64,000 bases of DNA from Cryobacterium melibiosiphilum (GTDB taxonomy: Bacteria; Actinomycetota; Actinomycetes; Actinomycetales; Microbacteriaceae). Numbering within the stretch: position 1 is the first letter of the stretch; each line of letters starts with the position of its first letter. A program made the position numbers and the translations under genes. The DNA lies in contig NZ_QZVS01000088.1 in NCBI RefSeq assembly GCF_003602235.1, forward strand, positions 27,473-91,472. The letters run 5' to 3'. This document shows, in pieces, positions 63,634 through 64,000 of the stretch. The notes below the pieces were generated by a model. It ran no database searches. It worked only from the letters and a program-made list of their open reading frames with translations, and was not told the origin of the DNA.

Positions 63634-63713
63634 AGTTTCTCGACCCCCCAGGCCACGAGGCCGACGAGGGCGAACAGGGCTACGACGCCCACGACATACA
63701 CAAGGTCCAGCAC
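63630..63713 (-). CDS. 27-residue membrane mini-protein before kdpF
   Basis: GTG 63713, with GGGAG seven bases upstream, begins [20 protein letters not shown] then WGVEKL and a TGA that overlaps the kdpF GTG (GTGA). One hydrophobic helix with a charged C-terminal end, much like KdpF itself. Translational coupling argues it is expressed. I recall similar unannotated mini-ORFs before kdpF in other actinobacteria but cannot confirm. Confidence 0.7.
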   Translation of the reverse strand: MLDLVYVVGVVALFALVGLVAWGVEKL

Positions 63714-63760
63714 AGCGGGACTCCCTCCAGTGACAGCCAGCACCCGGCGGATGCTGCAAC

Positions 63761-63826
63761 CCCCACGCAACATCTGCGTGGGGACAACACCCGAGTAAAC
63801 ACCGGGCCGGGATGCCCCGGCCGGGT
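63761..63826 (-). promoter_or_regulatory. Two hairpins in kdp leader
   Basis: CCCCACGCA-N5-TGCGTGGGG (63761-63783, perfect 9-bp stem) and a GC-rich stem built from ACCGGGCCGGG and CCCGGCCGGGT (63801-63826). Both lie in the transcribed leader between the repeat cluster and the first start codon. No U-tract follows, so they may act in processing, attenuation or stability rather than simple termination. Confidence 0.5.
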
Positions 63827-63865
63827 CCTAACGATTCCCTGACGGCTGCACCGTGAACCCTTACG
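63827..63865 (-). promoter_or_regulatory. Three CCTNACG repeats, KdpE-box candidate
   Basis: CCTAACG (63827), CCTGACG (63838) and CCTTACG (63859), read on the plus strand, are spaced 11 and 21 bp: one and two helical turns. Direct repeats with turn spacing are the hallmark of OmpR-type (KdpE) binding. On the transcribed strand they read CGTnAGG and lie upstream of the kdp leader. Confidence 0.55.
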
Positions 63866-64000
63866 GAAACCGTTCGTCGGTGGTCGGCGGGCTCTGGGCC
63901 CGGAGTGTCGGTGGTGGGTGAGAGGCTCAGGTGTCAGACAAACGCCGGCCTGAGGCGAAACCTGTGCTGTACACAATTACTAAACTCATGAGAAAACGTC
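63866..64000. other. Region upstream of kdp, no gene seen
   Basis: 135 bases at the right edge hold no convincing coding frame. The last 40 bases are AT-richer (ACACAATTACTAAACTCATG) and may be a promoter of a gene outside the window. Confidence 0.3.

Noticed and set aside
63720..63900. ydaO (c-di-AMP) riboswitch before kdp
   Set aside because: Hairpins exist, but the conserved ydaO sequence blocks are not visible.

Overview
The window is high-GC DNA with frequent GTG/TTG starts, ATGA/GTGA stop-start overlaps and several apparently leaderless genes. Together with the protein repertoire this suggests an actinobacterium, most likely Microbacteriaceae; the genus is not secure from sequence alone. 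No rRNA, tRNA, CRISPR array or intact insertion sequence was recognised.

Layout. 0-2.8 kb: catabolic acetolactate synthase (cut by the left edge) divergent from a LysR regulator. 2.8-8.7 kb: a decaying accessory zone with small regulators (ArsR-like, MerR) and a hydrolase among remnants of a ParDE-type antitoxin, an HTH/ImmA pair, HsdR, a DUF6958-like gene broken by a 10-bp tandem duplication, and an SDR/NmrA/UvrA-like mosaic. 8.8-14.6 kb: a yybP-ykoY-like (manganese) riboswitch before a TerC-family exporter, an ABC exporter with a MarR remnant behind it, and two hypothetical genes. 14.8-18.1 kb: small conserved genes, two VOC proteins and pyridoxal kinase PdxY. 18.4-24.7 kb: a sugar-type operon (HAD phosphatase, two CUT1 permeases, lipoprotein binding protein, an RNase-J-like metallo-beta-lactamase-fold hydrolase, RpiR regulator) without its own ATPase. 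25.5-30.1 kb: ChrA, an SRPBCC protein and two coupled CNNM/CorC-type proteins. 30.1-42 kb: regulator-enzyme pairs (TetR/quinone-oxidoreductase-like ADH/DUF6326, TetR/membrane protein/Zn-ADH/MarR, ArsR/SRPBCC, methyltransferase/XRE-cupin) with visible operators, interspersed with deletion-fusion pseudogenes. 42.0-46.7 kb: a six-gene overlapping operon built around a Ycf46-like AAA+ ATPase. 46.9-49.7 kb: katG and a DUF1801-like gene. 49.7-55.7 kb: a TetR-controlled fatty-acid beta-oxidation operon (FadB-like, acyl-CoA dehydrogenase, acyl-CoA synthetase). 55.8-63.7 kb: complete kdpFABCDE potassium uptake operon with an extra 27-residue membrane ORF in front and a structured, repeat-bearing leader.

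The best candidate for an undescribed system is the 42.0-46.7 kb operon: a membrane-anchored beta-rich protein, Ycf46-like AAA+ ATPase, DUF2997-like mini-protein, NrdG-like radical-SAM enzyme, Ycf35/DUF1257-like protein with an added membrane anchor, and a membrane helix-hairpin-helix protein. The ATPase and the HhH protein end in nearly the same C-terminal tail (GR-x-VDF), hinting at a shared recognition signal. A second theme is how many divergent or co-directional gene pairs have been collapsed by single deletions into chimeric reading frames that would be mis-annotated as intact genes.
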